Assembly: GCF_016134045.1 (NCBI RefSeq)
Contig: NZ_CP065915.1
Span: forward strand, 868,001 to 932,000
Length of the DNA: 64,000 nucleotides
Reading direction: 5' to 3'
Source of the DNA: Pelagovum pacificum
GTDB lineage: Bacteria; Pseudomonadota; Alphaproteobacteria; Rhodobacterales; Rhodobacteraceae
The notes under the pieces were generated by a model. It did no database searches and was not told the DNA's origin. It saw only the letters and a list, made by a program, of their open reading frames with translations. Every line of letters begins with the position of its first letter. The first letter of the stretch is position 1. This document shows positions 29,802 through 40,233 of this stretch, in pieces. The position numbers were made by a program, and so were the translations under genes.

Positions 29802-30943
29802 GCGGTGAGACGGTACTGGCCAACGCGCGGCTCGTCCTCGCGGACGAGATCGTGACCGGGTCGCTGGTCCTGCGGGACGACCGGATCGTCGAGGTCGGGC
29901 AGGGGCGTAGCGTTCCCGTCGGCGCGACCGACTGCGAAGGGGACCTGCTCTCGCCGGGACTGGTCGAACTGCATACCGACAACCTCGAGCGGCACCTGTC
30001 GCCGCGACCGGCGGTGGCCTGGCCGCACGACGCCGCGATCCTCGCGCATGATGCGGAACTGGCCGGCTGCGGGATCACCACCGTGTTCGACGCGCTGCGG
30101 GTCGGTGCGCTGCGTGACGCGGAGGGCGTGCGCGAAACGGCCTATGCAAGGGGTCTGGCCACCGAGCTGCAGGCGCTCTGGCGGGCGGGGGCGCTGCGCA
30201 TCTCGCACCACGTTCACCTGCGGGCGGAGGTCTGTTCGCATACGCTGATCGAGGAGCTCGAAAGCTTCGGGCCGGATGACCGTGTCGGGCTGCTCAGCCT
30301 CATGGATCACACGCCGGGGCAGCGGCAATTCGCGGATGTCTCGAAGTACCGGCAGTACATGATGGGCAAGCACGCGATGGACGAAGCGATGTTCGAGCGC
30401 TTCGCGGCCCGGCTGGTCGACTTGCAGGCGGAGGTCGGGGCCGTCCACGAAGCGGCGGCAGTCGCGGCGGCGGGGCGGCTCGGCGCAACGCTGGCGAGCC
30501 ACGACGATACGACGCCGGAGCACGTGATGGCGAGCGCCGGACAGGGCGCGCGGGTGGCGGAGTTCCCGACCACGCTCGCCGCGGCGGAGGCCTGCCGCGC
30601 GGCAGGCATCGCGGTGATGATGGGGGCGCCCAACATCGTGCGGGGCGGCTCGCACTCGGGCAACGTGGCCGCGGCGGAGCTGGCGCAGGCGGGGCTGCTC
30701 GACATTCTCAGCTCGGACTACGTGCCGGCGGCGCTGCTGACCGGCGCGATGATGTTGGCGCAACTGACCGGGGACCTGCCGGGGGCGCTGGCGACGGTGA
30801 CCTCCGCCCCGGCGCGGGCGGTCGGGCTCGATGACCGGGGAGAGTTGGCCGGCGGCAAACGGGCCGACCTCGTACGGTTGCGGCTGGTCGGTGACATCGC
30901 GCGCCCGGTCTCGGTCTGGTCGGCGGGCCGGCGGGTCGCCTGA
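29798..30943 (+). CDS. phnM: Alpha-D-ribose 1-methylphosphonate 5-triphosphate diphosphatase PhnM
   Basis: Amidohydrolase-superfamily enzyme of 381 residues that removes pyrophosphate before PhnJ acts. Metal-site motifs ELHTDNLERH, SLMDHTPGQRQF and ASHDDTTPEHV are present, with SSDYVP near the C-terminus. Last gene of the unit. No phnP phosphodiesterase or phnO follows, so that step must be encoded elsewhere. Confidence 0.93.
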   Translation: MSGETVLANARLVLADEIVTGSLVLRDDRIVEVGQGRSVPVGATDCEGDLLSPGLVELHTDNLERHLSPRPAVAWPHDAAILAHDAELAGCGITTVFDALRVGALRDAEGVRETAYARGLATELQALWRAGALRISHHVHLRAEVCSHTLIEELESFGPDDRVGLLSLMDHTPGQRQFADVSKYRQYMMGKHAMDEAMFERFAARLVDLQAEVGAVHEAAAVAAAGRLGATLASHDDTTPEHVMASAGQGARVAEFPTTLAAAEACRAAGIAVMMGAPNIVRGGSHSGNVAAAELAQAGLLDILSSDYVPAALLTGAMMLAQLTGDLPGALATVTSAPARAVGLDDRGELAGGKRADLVRLRLVGDIARPVSVWSAGRRVA

Positions 30944-30989
30944 GAACAGACTTCTCCGGCGGTCGAACACCTGAGACTGTGGATCGACT

Positions 30990-32053
<1,064 letters not shown>

Positions 32054-32057
<4 letters not shown>

Positions 32058-34252
32058 GGCACGTCCTCCGCTGTCAGGGTGATGGTCTGCGTGCCGAGCG
32101 CCGCCTGCGTGACGGTGAGCGTGATCTGGCCCGGACCGGTGGCCTTGATCCAGGCGCCCGTGCTGCCGCCGCGCATCGGCGGCGTGGCAGGGCCCACCAG
32201 TCTGGCGGGGCCGTCGAGCGAGATCTCGACCGGGTCGAAGAAGAAGGGCAGCTTGTTGCCCGCCTGGTCGAGCGCGCGGATCATCACGCGCACTTCGTCG
32301 TGCACCGCGAGGGTGTCCGCGTCCGCCTCGACCTCGAGCGTGGTCGGAAGGGGATCGGGCACGAACTCCCGGTGCATCACCGCCTTGCCGTCGACGTAGC
32401 CGGTGAGCTTGCCGGTCAGCCAGGACATGCCCCAGGTGCCGCCCGCGCCGCCGAAGTGCTGCTTGTCGGCGATCACCGGCGGGTGGGGCAGGTGGGGGAA
32501 GCGCTCGCGGTCGGGCTTGATGCGGGTCTTGTAGCCGCCGAACTCTACCTCGATCTCGTCGCAGTTGGTGAGGATGATCAGCGGCAGCACGCCACCGATG
32601 TTACGCTCGCCCCGGCTCCAGAAGGTCACCGGCTCCAGCACCGCGCCGCCGTCGGGATCGCCCTGGCTGGCATAGACGTGGGCCGCGAACTTCGGCTCGC
32701 GGAACATGTCCATCACGCCGTGGTAGCAGATGCGGTCGCCCGAGCCGAAATCCTTGTGGGTGTTGTAGTCGAAGGCGCACCAGCCGATGCAGCCCGAAAC
32801 CTGCGGATCGCCGTAGGCGGCATCCAGCACCTCCAGGTGGCGGGTCACGTGCTCGGCCTGCCGCTGTTCCTGGTCGAATATCTTGGTCGGGTACATGTGG
32901 CCGTTGAACTCGGTCACGAGGTAGGGAACCGGCTGGTCGAGTCCGGTCGTCTCGGCAATGGAGCGCAGGCCCATGCGGGTGCGGTTTCCGTTCACTTCGA
33001 ACTCGCCCATGATGAAGTCGTTCATCGTGTAGACGTCTTCGAGGAACTCGCTGTCGGTGTGGCAGCGCACGCCCCCGGTCTGGCGCGTGGTGTCGAGCTC
33101 GCGCGCGGCCTTGTTGGTCGCAACGTAGAAGTCGTGATCGTCGGGGCTTTCGTTGATCCGCACGCCCCAGAGGATGATCGACGGGTGGTTCCAGTCGCGG
33201 CGGATCATCCGGCGGACGTTCTCGACGCTCTCCGCCTTCCAGCCCTCGCCACCGATGTGCTGCCAGCCGGGGATTTCCTCGAACACCAGCAGGCCGATTT
33301 CGTCGCAGCGGTCGAGGAAGGCGACGGACTGCGGGTAGTGCGAGGTCCGCACGAGGTTCAGCCGCAGGTCGTTCTTGAGGATGTCGGCGTCGGCCCGCTG
33401 TGCCGCGTTGCCGAGCGCATAGCCCGCGTAGGGGAAGGACTGGTGCCGGTTCAGGCCCCGGATCTTCAGGTGGCGACCGTTGAGGAAGAAGCCCTCGGTC
33501 GTAAATTCCGCCGTGCGGAAGCCGAAGCGCGTCTCGGTCACGTCCTCGCCCGCGCCCGTCGTCAGCGTCAGGCGCAGCGTGTAGAGCGTCGGCTGATGCA
33601 GGTCCCAGAGCTCCAGCCCGGTGAGCTGTTCGAAATTCAGATTCACCGTCGCGGCGGCGTCGGCCTGTGTTTCGGCCACGGGGGCGCCGGTGGCGTCCAG
33701 CAGCTCCGCCTTCAGCGTACCGTCGAGCGGCAGGCCCTGCGGGTTGTCGAGCTCGACACGGGCGGTGACCGTCTTGGCATCGGCCAGCGCATCGGGCGTC
33801 TCGATCTTGGTCGGGCCGATAGCGACGGGGCTCGTGATCCTGAGCCAGACGTCGCGGTAGATGCCGGCATAGGTGAGGTAGTCGATCTGGCCGCCGAAGG
33901 GCGGGATCTCCGGGTTCTCGGAGCCGTCGATCACGACGGTCAGGACATTCTCACCGTCGGTGAGCCGATCCGTCAGGCGCAGCTCGAACGGGGTGTAGCC
34001 GTCGGGGTGGGTGAGCAGCTCTTCTCCGTTCAACGAGACCTTGGCGTTGGCCATCGCGCCTTCGAAGTGGACCGCGACCTCCTTGCCGTCCCAATCGGCC
34101 GATTTCTTGAACCGCTTCTCGTAGGTGAAGGGGCGCTGGTAGCTCGTCTCGTCGAGGTAGTTGAAGGGCAGGTCTACGGCGGTGTGGGGAAGGCGGACCT
34201 CCTCTTTCCCCTCGAAGATCCAGCCGTCGTTGAAGTCAGTCTTGAAGCGCAT
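32054..34252 (-). CDS. Glycoside hydrolase family 2 protein (beta-galactosidase/beta-glucuronidase-like), cassette 1
   Basis: Cytoplasmic 732-residue GH2 enzyme without a signal peptide. N-terminal sugar-binding domain (about 1-140), Ig-like domain, TIM barrel (about 250-540) and C-terminal beta domains. Predicted acid/base Glu368 in GVRINES and nucleophile Glu448 in VTEFNG. The neighbouring importer implies it cleaves an imported beta-linked oligosaccharide. Exact specificity (galactoside, glucuronide, mannoside) is not readable from sequence alone. Confidence 0.9.
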
Positions 34253-34261
34253 GTACGAGCC

Positions 34262-35134
34262 TTATTTCACGGAGCCCAGCATGCCCTGCACGAAGAGCCG
34301 CTGGAGAACGAAGAAGATGATGAGGGTGGGCAGCGTCGTGATGACCGTGGCCACCATGATGACGCCGAAATCGGGCGTGTAGGCCGAGTTCAGGGACGAG
34401 ATCGTCAGCACCATCGTTTTCATGTCGTTGGTCTGCAGGACGATCAGCGGCCAGAGGTAGTTGTTCCAGTTCAGCATGAACACGATGATCGTGGCCGCCG
34501 CGTAGGTCGACTGCATCACCGGCATGTAGACGCGCAGGAAGATCTGCCACTCCTTCAGCCCGTCGATTTTGGCGGCATCACGCAGTTCGTGGGGGAAGGC
34601 CTTGGTGGCCTGCCGGAAGTAGAAGATGACGAAGATGTTCGCCACGGTCGGCAGGATGATCGCCCAGTACGTGTTGATGAGGCCGGCCCCCGACATCATC
34701 ATGAACAGCGGCACCATGAACGCCGCGAACGGGATCGAGAGCATCAGCAGCAGCACGGCGAAGATGCGTTCCCGCGCCTTGGAGCGGAAGATTTCGAACG
34801 CGTAGCCCGCCATCGACGCGATGAGCAGCGTCAGCAGGGTGCCGACGATCGAGATATAGAACGAGTTGAACAGCACCCGCAGGATGTTCACCTGGTCGAA
34901 TAGGGTGGTGACGTTCTGCCAGAAGTAGGTGCCGAAGCTCGCCTTGCCCTGCTGGATGTCGATGGAGGAGTTCGTCGTCCCCACGATCATCCAGAAGAAC
35001 GGGAAGATCGACACGAAGGCCGCGATCGACAGCACCGTGTAGGTGACGATCGACTTCAGCCGGTCCGGCGCGGGGCGGCGGGGCGTGGCGGTGCGGGCGC
35101 CGGTGCGGCGCATGGGGGTGCCTGCGACGGTCAT
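34262..35134 (-). CDS. Sugar ABC transporter permease (MalG/UgpE type), cassette 1
   Basis: CUT1 permease of 290 residues, six membrane segments. EAA loop ELRDAAKIDGLKEWQIFLRVYMPV and the typical LPTLIIFFVLQRLFVQGMLGSVK C-terminus. ATGA overlap with the upstream permease; 10 bases before the GH2 gene. Confidence 0.91.
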   Translation of the reverse strand: MTVAGTPMRRTGARTATPRRPAPDRLKSIVTYTVLSIAAFVSIFPFFWMIVGTTNSSIDIQQGKASFGTYFWQNVTTLFDQVNILRVLFNSFYISIVGTLLTLLIASMAGYAFEIFRSKARERIFAVLLLMLSIPFAAFMVPLFMMMSGAGLINTYWAIILPTVANIFVIFYFRQATKAFPHELRDAAKIDGLKEWQIFLRVYMPVMQSTYAAATIIVFMLNWNNYLWPLIVLQTNDMKTMVLTISSLNSAYTPDFGVIMVATVITTLPTLIIFFVLQRLFVQGMLGSVK

Positions 35135-36012
35135 TTGCGGTCCCTCGCGACGTAGAATTGCACGAGGCTCAGCAGCGCAACGAGGATCACGATGACGTAG
35201 CTTACCGTGGCCGCGTAGCCGAAGCTCGGCATGAACTTAAAGGTCAGGTTGTAGATGTACTGCGAGAGGGTCAGCGTCGCGTTCGACGGCCCGCCCTGCG
35301 TGATGTTCTGCACCTCGTCGAACAATTGCAGCGTGCCGATGGTCGAGATGATCGTGGTGAACAGGATCACCGGTTTCAACATCGGGATCGTGATCCGGAA
35401 GAACTGTGCATAAGCCGGCACGCCGTCGATCTTCGCGGCCTCGTAGATCGAGCGGTCCACGTTCTGGAGCGCGGCGAGGTAGAAGATCATGTTGTAGCCG
35501 GTCCAGCGCCATGTGATCGCGGAGATGATGACGACCTTGGCCCAGAAGGGATCGGACAGCCACGGGATCGGGCTGTCGACGAGACCGAGGCCGAGAACGA
35601 CTTCGTTCATAAGCCCGTCGGTGGCGAACATCGACTTGAACAGGATGGAATAGGCGACGAGCGCGGTGACGCTCGGCAGGAAGATCGCGGTGCGGAAGAA
35701 GGCGCGGCCCTTCAGCTTGGGCGAATTCAGCATTACCGCGAAGACCAGCGCCAGCATGATCATCACCGGCACCTGGATGGCGAGGTAGGTCAGCGTGTTG
35801 GTCAGCGCCTTGAGGAAGATCGGGTCCGCCGCCAGCCGCTTGATGTTGGACAGCCCGCCGAAGCTCAGCGCCATGCCGCGCCCGGTCTGGAAGCTCATCC
35901 AGAGCGACCACAGGATCGGCCAGATCATGAAAATCCCGATGAGCGTCAGCGCGGGCGCGATGAAGCCCCAACCGTTGATGCTCTCGTTGCGCCCCAGTCT
36001 CGTCTTGGCCAA
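35131..36012 (-). CDS. Sugar ABC transporter permease (MalF/UgpA type), cassette 1
   Basis: CUT1 permease of 293 residues. EAA loop YEAAKIDGVPAYAQFFRITIPML and a TQGGPSNATLTLSQYIYN segment typical of MalF-like subunits. Separated from the binding-protein gene by 67 bases with a stable GC-rich hairpin. Confidence 0.91.
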   Translation of the reverse strand: MAKTRLGRNESINGWGFIAPALTLIGIFMIWPILWSLWMSFQTGRGMALSFGGLSNIKRLAADPIFLKALTNTLTYLAIQVPVMIMLALVFAVMLNSPKLKGRAFFRTAIFLPSVTALVAYSILFKSMFATDGLMNEVVLGLGLVDSPIPWLSDPFWAKVVIISAITWRWTGYNMIFYLAALQNVDRSIYEAAKIDGVPAYAQFFRITIPMLKPVILFTTIISTIGTLQLFDEVQNITQGGPSNATLTLSQYIYNLTFKFMPSFGYAATVSYVIVILVALLSLVQFYVARDRK

Positions 36013-36043
36013 GCCGGTGCCTCCCCCGCAATCGGTGAGCGAA

Positions 36044-36069
36044 GGGCCCGCGCGCGACGGCGCGGGCCC
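36044..36069. repeat. GC-rich hairpin between binding-protein and permease genes, cassette 1
   Basis: Arms GGGCCCGCGC (36044-36053) and its complement (36060-36069) with a six-base loop, 11 bases past the binding-protein stop on the minus strand. No U-run follows. Likely mRNA stabiliser or partial terminator within the operon. Confidence 0.7.
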
Positions 36070-36079
36070 CGGTCGCAGG

Positions 36080-37345
36080 TTACTGCGTCAGAACGGCCGC
36101 CTCGGCGGCGATGTTCTCGATCACGGTGTCGACGTCGGCGCCGTCGGCCATGGCCGGGACGTTGGACGTGATGGCCGAGCGCACTTCGTAGGTGAAGATG
36201 CCGTAGTTCACGCCGGGGATCTCGGCGAGCCATTCGGAGAACATCTGCCACACGGGCTGACCGCCGAAGTAGTCGTCGGAGGACTGGTAGGCTTCGCCCT
36301 CACGCACTTCGAGCAGCGAGCCGACGGCCCCCTGGTTCACCAGGATCTCCTGGTAGAACTCGACGTCGTTGCCCCAGATCGTCGACAGGAAGTCCTTGGT
36401 TTCCTCCATGTTGTCGGAGGAGGCGAGGACGTACCAGCTCGACCCGCCGAGGTTCGAGGCGTTGATGCTGCTGTCGATGTCGAGGCGCGGAGTCGGCGCG
36501 ACGGCCCACTGGCCGGGCATCTCGGCAGCCTTGATGGTGCCGGTGATCCAGACGCCGGTGATGGTCGAGGCGACGTCGCCGCCGGTCAGGGCGCCAGTGT
36601 ATTCCGACCAGCCATTGATCGTCTTGTAGATTTCCGGGTTCTGGACGATCTCGGTGTAGGCCTCGACCGCGGCACGGAAGTTCTCGTTGCCGACCAGGTT
36701 GAGCGAGCCGTCCTCGTTGAAGAACCAGTCGCCCGCGGATTGCATCATCAGCGAGAACAGGCCGGTGTCGTTGTAGTCGATCGTCAGCATCGGCATGCCG
36801 GTCTCTTCCGCGACGACCTTGGCGATCTCGACATACTCGCTCCAGGTGATGTCCTGAAGATCCTCTTCGCCGAAGCCGGCTTCTTCGAGGATGTCGGAGC
36901 GGTAGAAGAGCCCCGAGACGCCCGAGTCGAACGGCACCGAGTAGGTCTCGCCGTTCACGGTGGCGAGCTCGACCTTGTAGTCGGCGAAGCGGCTGTAATC
37001 GAGCGTGTCGCCCAGCGGCTCGAACGCGCCGGGGAACGACAGAAGGAACTTCTGTGCCGAGTAGTCCTCGATCAGGACGATGTCGGGCAGGCCTTCGGTG
37101 GTGCCGGCGGCAAGCTGCGTCTGGAGTTTCGCCTCGATCTCCTCCCGGGCGAATTCCTCGTAGACCATATTGAAGTCCGGATGGTCGGCCTTGTAGCGCT
37201 CGGCGGCGAGCTCCATCGCGGCGCCGTTGAAGTTCGGGTCCCAGGCCCAGACGGTGACGTCGTCCGCGCTGGCTGCAGTTGCCGCCAGCAGACTGCCCCC
37301 GAGGACAGCGATAATGCCGCGCGAATGCGCGTGACGGTTGTTCAT
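36080..37345 (-). CDS. Sugar ABC transporter substrate-binding protein, cassette 1
   Basis: Periplasmic CUT1 binding protein, 421 residues from ATG 37345, which has an AGGAGG site. Signal peptide cleaved near TAASADD (about residue 28). The mature protein starts VTVWAWDPNFNGAAMELA, as in family-1 extracellular sugar-binding proteins, and carries many acidic residues. First transport gene after the LacI gene. Confidence 0.92.
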   Translation of the reverse strand: MNNRHAHSRGIIAVLGGSLLAATAASADDVTVWAWDPNFNGAAMELAAERYKADHPDFNMVYEEFAREEIEAKLQTQLAAGTTEGLPDIVLIEDYSAQKFLLSFPGAFEPLGDTLDYSRFADYKVELATVNGETYSVPFDSGVSGLFYRSDILEEAGFGEEDLQDITWSEYVEIAKVVAEETGMPMLTIDYNDTGLFSLMMQSAGDWFFNEDGSLNLVGNENFRAAVEAYTEIVQNPEIYKTINGWSEYTGALTGGDVASTITGVWITGTIKAAEMPGQWAVAPTPRLDIDSSINASNLGGSSWYVLASSDNMEETKDFLSTIWGNDVEFYQEILVNQGAVGSLLEVREGEAYQSSDDYFGGQPVWQMFSEWLAEIPGVNYGIFTYEVRSAITSNVPAMADGADVDTVIENIAAEAAVLTQ

Positions 37346-37417
37346 GATTTCCTCCCTACGTGTCGCCGACAGGGTCGGCTGGAGAGGAGCGTAGCGAGGC
37401 AAATTCCACCCCGCAAC

Positions 37418-37435
37418 AAATTTAGTAAATTTTAC
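37418..37435. promoter_or_regulatory. Candidate LacI operator between the regulator and cassette 1
   Basis: Overlapping AT-rich palindromes AAATTTAGTAAATTT (37418-37432) and GTAAATTTTAC (37425-37435) in the 90-base gap between the LacI stop and the binding-protein ATG. They stand out sharply from the GC-rich surroundings. Plausible binding site for the adjacent LacI protein and probably also the promoter core. Confidence 0.45.
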
Positions 37436-38506
37436 CTAGTCGCGCGACTGGCTGCTATCGGCGCCCGGTTTGCGGGTGCTCCGACGCCAGACGATCTTCG
37501 TTTCGAGCCGCACCTGCTTTCCCAGATCGCGGCGGCCGCTTATGCGCTCCATCAGCAGATCCACCGCCGTCTCGCCGATCGCTTCGGCGGGCAGGCGCAC
37601 GGTGGTCAGGGGCGGCGACATGAAGCGGGCGGTCGAGATGTCGTTGAAGCTCGCCACCGCGATGTCGTCGGGGATTCGCAGCCCGGCGCTGCCGATCGCG
37701 CGGTAGGCCCCGACGGCCATGTTGTCGTTGCCGGTGACGATCAGGTCGGGGCGGTCATCGAGCGCGAGCAGGCGCTGCGCGAGGCGGTGGCCGCTTTCCT
37801 CGGTGTTGTTTCCCGTTTCCATCAGCCGGGGGTCGAACCGGCCACGGGCGCGCATCCACCGCTCGTAGGCCCGGACCCGGAATTCCGCGGGTTCACCGGC
37901 GCCCGGGACATGGCGGGAGTTCCACCCCGCGACCGCGATGCGCCGGTAGCCGAGCCCGTCGAGCGCGTCGAGCAGCTTCACGGTCGCCGCCTCGAGGTCG
38001 CTGTCCACGCAGTCCACGGAATCGTCGTCGGGGCGGAAGTCGGCGAAGACCACGTTTCGGTTGTGCCTGAGGATCCAGTCGATCATCTCCTGCGAGTGGA
38101 AGCCGATCGCGATCAGGCCCGGCACGCCCTTCAGCACCGACGCCTCGGGCAGCTCGTCGGTCTGGTAGAGCTTCGCCGGTTCCTGGTGCAGCGCCGCGCA
38201 ACGCGCCTCAATCCCGAGCCGCAGGGCGACGTAGTAGGGATCCACCAGCTCCTCCTGCGGTCGCAGGAAGTGCAGCAGCGCGACGCGGCCCTTCGGCTCG
38301 GCGCTCTTGCGGCGGCGACGGGGCGGGGCGTAATTCATCGCCTCGGCGGTCTCGATGATGGTCTGGCGCGTGGCCTCGCCGACCGAGAGCGTGTTGTCGA
38401 AGTTCAGCACGCGCGACACGGTTGCCGAGGACACGCCGACGCGGTCCGCAATCTGCTTGAGCGTCACCGTCGGACGGCGCGCCGGAATTCGAGTGACCTC
38501 AGCCAT
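37436..38506 (-). CDS. LacI-family transcriptional regulator, cassette 1
   Basis: A 356-residue repressor. Helix-turn-helix TLKQIADRVGVSSATVSRVLN near residues 15-35, then a periplasmic-binding-like effector domain (ASFNDISTARFMSPPLTTVRLP at the C-terminal side). An in-frame GTG at 38524 would add six residues; neither start has an ideal ribosome site and ATG 38506 was chosen by family alignment. Sits directly upstream of, and co-directional with, the uptake genes. Confidence 0.9.
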   Translation of the reverse strand: MAEVTRIPARRPTVTLKQIADRVGVSSATVSRVLNFDNTLSVGEATRQTIIETAEAMNYAPPRRRRKSAEPKGRVALLHFLRPQEELVDPYYVALRLGIEARCAALHQEPAKLYQTDELPEASVLKGVPGLIAIGFHSQEMIDWILRHNRNVVFADFRPDDDSVDCVDSDLEAATVKLLDALDGLGYRRIAVAGWNSRHVPGAGEPAEFRVRAYERWMRARGRFDPRLMETGNNTEESGHRLAQRLLALDDRPDLIVTGNDNMAVGAYRAIGSAGLRIPDDIAVASFNDISTARFMSPPLTTVRLPAEAIGETAVDLLMERISGRRDLGKQVRLETKIVWRRSTRKPGADSSQSRD

Positions 38507-38568
38507 GGGGCATCTTATTCGCACAGCCTTCCCGTTCCGGCAATTGGCCGCGACGGGACGGACCGTCT

Positions 38569-39807
38569 TCAGTTGCCGAGCTGCCCGCGCATCGCGGCGT
38601 CCGGGAAACAGGTTGCCGGCTGGCCGGTCGCTTCCTGCCAGCGCCCGATCGAGCGGCGGGTCTTGAACCCGGCAAGCCCGTCGGCACCGCCGACATCGTG
38701 CCCCATCCCTTCAAGCGCGCGCTGCATGGCAGCAACGTCGGAGCGCATCAGCCCGCCGACCGCGCTCCATCCGGCCGAGAAGTCGCCGACGCCATAGTCG
38801 ATCCGGTCCCCGACATGGCCTACGAACAGGGCGTAGAGGTCGCTCATGTTGTAGTCCTTCAGGACGTAGAAGTTCGGCGTCACGATGAAGGCCGGCCCAT
38901 GACGCCCGGCGGGCATGAGCAGGAAGCCCTGCAACGGGCGCTCCGCCTCGGGGAACGGACGGCCGGAGACGCGCGTGATGCCCATCTGCTCCCAGGCGCT
39001 GATGGGGCGGCCCTGATCGGGACCTTCGAGCGTGCAGGAGACGGACCCCGGTACGGTCACTTCGAACCCCCAGTCGCGGCCCGCGACCCAGCCGTGCCGG
39101 GCAAGGAAACTGGCGATCGAGGCGATGGTATCCGCCTCCGAGGTCCAGATGTCGGCGCGTCCGTCGCCGCTGCCGTCCGCCGCGAAGCGCAGGAAGCTCG
39201 ACGGCATGAACTGTGGCTGGCCGAGCGCCCCGGCCCAGGAACTGCGCATCGTGCGCGGGTCGGCATGACCGGCCTCGGCGATGCGCAGGGCGGCGATCAG
39301 CTCATCCGTGAAGTATGGCGCGCGGGTGCTCATGAAGCCTTTCGTGCCAAGCACGCGGAAGGCGTCATGCGGGATGTCGACCCGTCCGTAGCCGCTCTCC
39401 CGGCCCCAGATCGCGAGCACGATGCGGCCAGGCACGCCGGTCGCCCGCTCGGCGGCGGCGAGCGCCTGTGCATGGCGGCTCGCCATCTCGCGCCCGACGC
39501 TGGTCGACCAGTCCAGCGTGCCACGCCCGAAATAGGCGCCGGGAGAGCCGAATTCCGCCTGGCTCTGACGCTCGGGCACGCTGGTGGCGCTGCCCGGCGG
39601 AACCAGGTCGGGCAGGTCCCAGTCGAGCGTGACGCCCTCGAACGCCGCATCGAAGGTCGCGCGGGAGATGCCCTCGCCGCGGGCGCGCGGCCAGATTGTC
39701 TGTTCAAGCCAACCCTTGAATTGCCGTTCGACCGCCGCGCGGTCCTGCGCGGTTGCGGGTAAGGCGATCAGGATCGACAGGGCGATGAGCAGGGCGCGTA
39801 GGGGCAA
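38569..39807 (-). CDS. Lytic murein transglycosylase (MltB type) with C-terminal peptidoglycan-binding domain
   Basis: A 412-residue periplasmic enzyme that cleaves glycan strands of peptidoglycan. No ATG fits; TTG 39807 has a GGAG site eight bases upstream and yields a good signal peptide (RALLIALSILIALPATAQ). Catalytic Glu137 lies in GRESGYGR, and SWAGALGQPQFMPSSFLRFA is the MltB motif. Residues about 350-412 form a PG_binding_1-type domain (AMQRALEGMGHDVGGADG). Unrelated to the flanking sugar cassettes. Confidence 0.9.
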   Translation of the reverse strand: MPLRALLIALSILIALPATAQDRAAVERQFKGWLEQTIWPRARGEGISRATFDAAFEGVTLDWDLPDLVPPGSATSVPERQSQAEFGSPGAYFGRGTLDWSTSVGREMASRHAQALAAAERATGVPGRIVLAIWGRESGYGRVDIPHDAFRVLGTKGFMSTRAPYFTDELIAALRIAEAGHADPRTMRSSWAGALGQPQFMPSSFLRFAADGSGDGRADIWTSEADTIASIASFLARHGWVAGRDWGFEVTVPGSVSCTLEGPDQGRPISAWEQMGITRVSGRPFPEAERPLQGFLLMPAGRHGPAFIVTPNFYVLKDYNMSDLYALFVGHVGDRIDYGVGDFSAGWSAVGGLMRSDVAAMQRALEGMGHDVGGADGLAGFKTRRSIGRWQEATGQPATCFPDAAMRGQLGN

Positions 39808-39921
39808 GCTGGGGCTCCGGCTGGGGTGGCGTCGCGGGCAGCATAGCGGCGCGCTGCCAGGAACCCAAATCGCGATGACGTTTGGCAAGGGCGGTGTGCG
39901 GTGGGCGGCGCGCAGAAGGGG

Positions 39922-40210
39922 GTGCGCATCGAGCGCGCACCCTACGTGATACGCTTCAATCAGTGTGCCAGACCCTCTCCCCCTAGGGGAGAGGGTAGGG
40001 TGAGGGGACGGCGCGCAAGGGTGCGCATCGAGCGCGCACCCTACGTGATACGCTTCAACCAGCGCGCCAAAACCCTCTCCCCCTGGGGGAGAGGGCAGGG
40101 TGAGGGGACAGCGGACAAGCGTGCGCATCGAGCGCGCACCCTACGAGATAGGCTTCAACCAGCGCGCCGGAACCCTCTCCCCTTGGGGGAGAGGGCAGGG
40201 TGAGGGGGCG
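39922..40210. repeat. Composite tandem repeat, about 100-base period, three copies
   Basis: GTGCGCATCG landmarks recur at 39922, 40021 and 40121. Each unit joins a first palindrome (GTGCGC, ATCGA, GCGCGCAC), a CCCTACGTGATACGCTTCAA segment and the GA-rich palindrome CCCTCTCCCC/GGGGGAGAGGG ending in CAGGGTGAGGGG. The array occupies most of the 426-base interval between the transglycosylase start and the second GH2 gene; I see no gene in that interval. Confidence 0.9.
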
Positions 40211-40233
40211 GCGAAACACGCCGCCCCCAGTCG

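Noticed and set aside
32300..34903. 867-codon open frame antisense to the GH2 gene
   Set aside because: Shadow of the GH2 and permease genes; no domain resemblance.
35795..38797. Very long open frame (about 1000 codons) on the plus strand
   Set aside because: It runs antisense through permease, binding-protein and LacI genes with clear homology; its translation is Arg/His/Asp-rich low-information sequence typical of GC-rich antisense shadows.
39901..40203. Small protein encoded by the composite repeat
   Set aside because: The 33-residue periodicity follows the 100-base DNA repeat, and the palindromes account for it better than a protein would.
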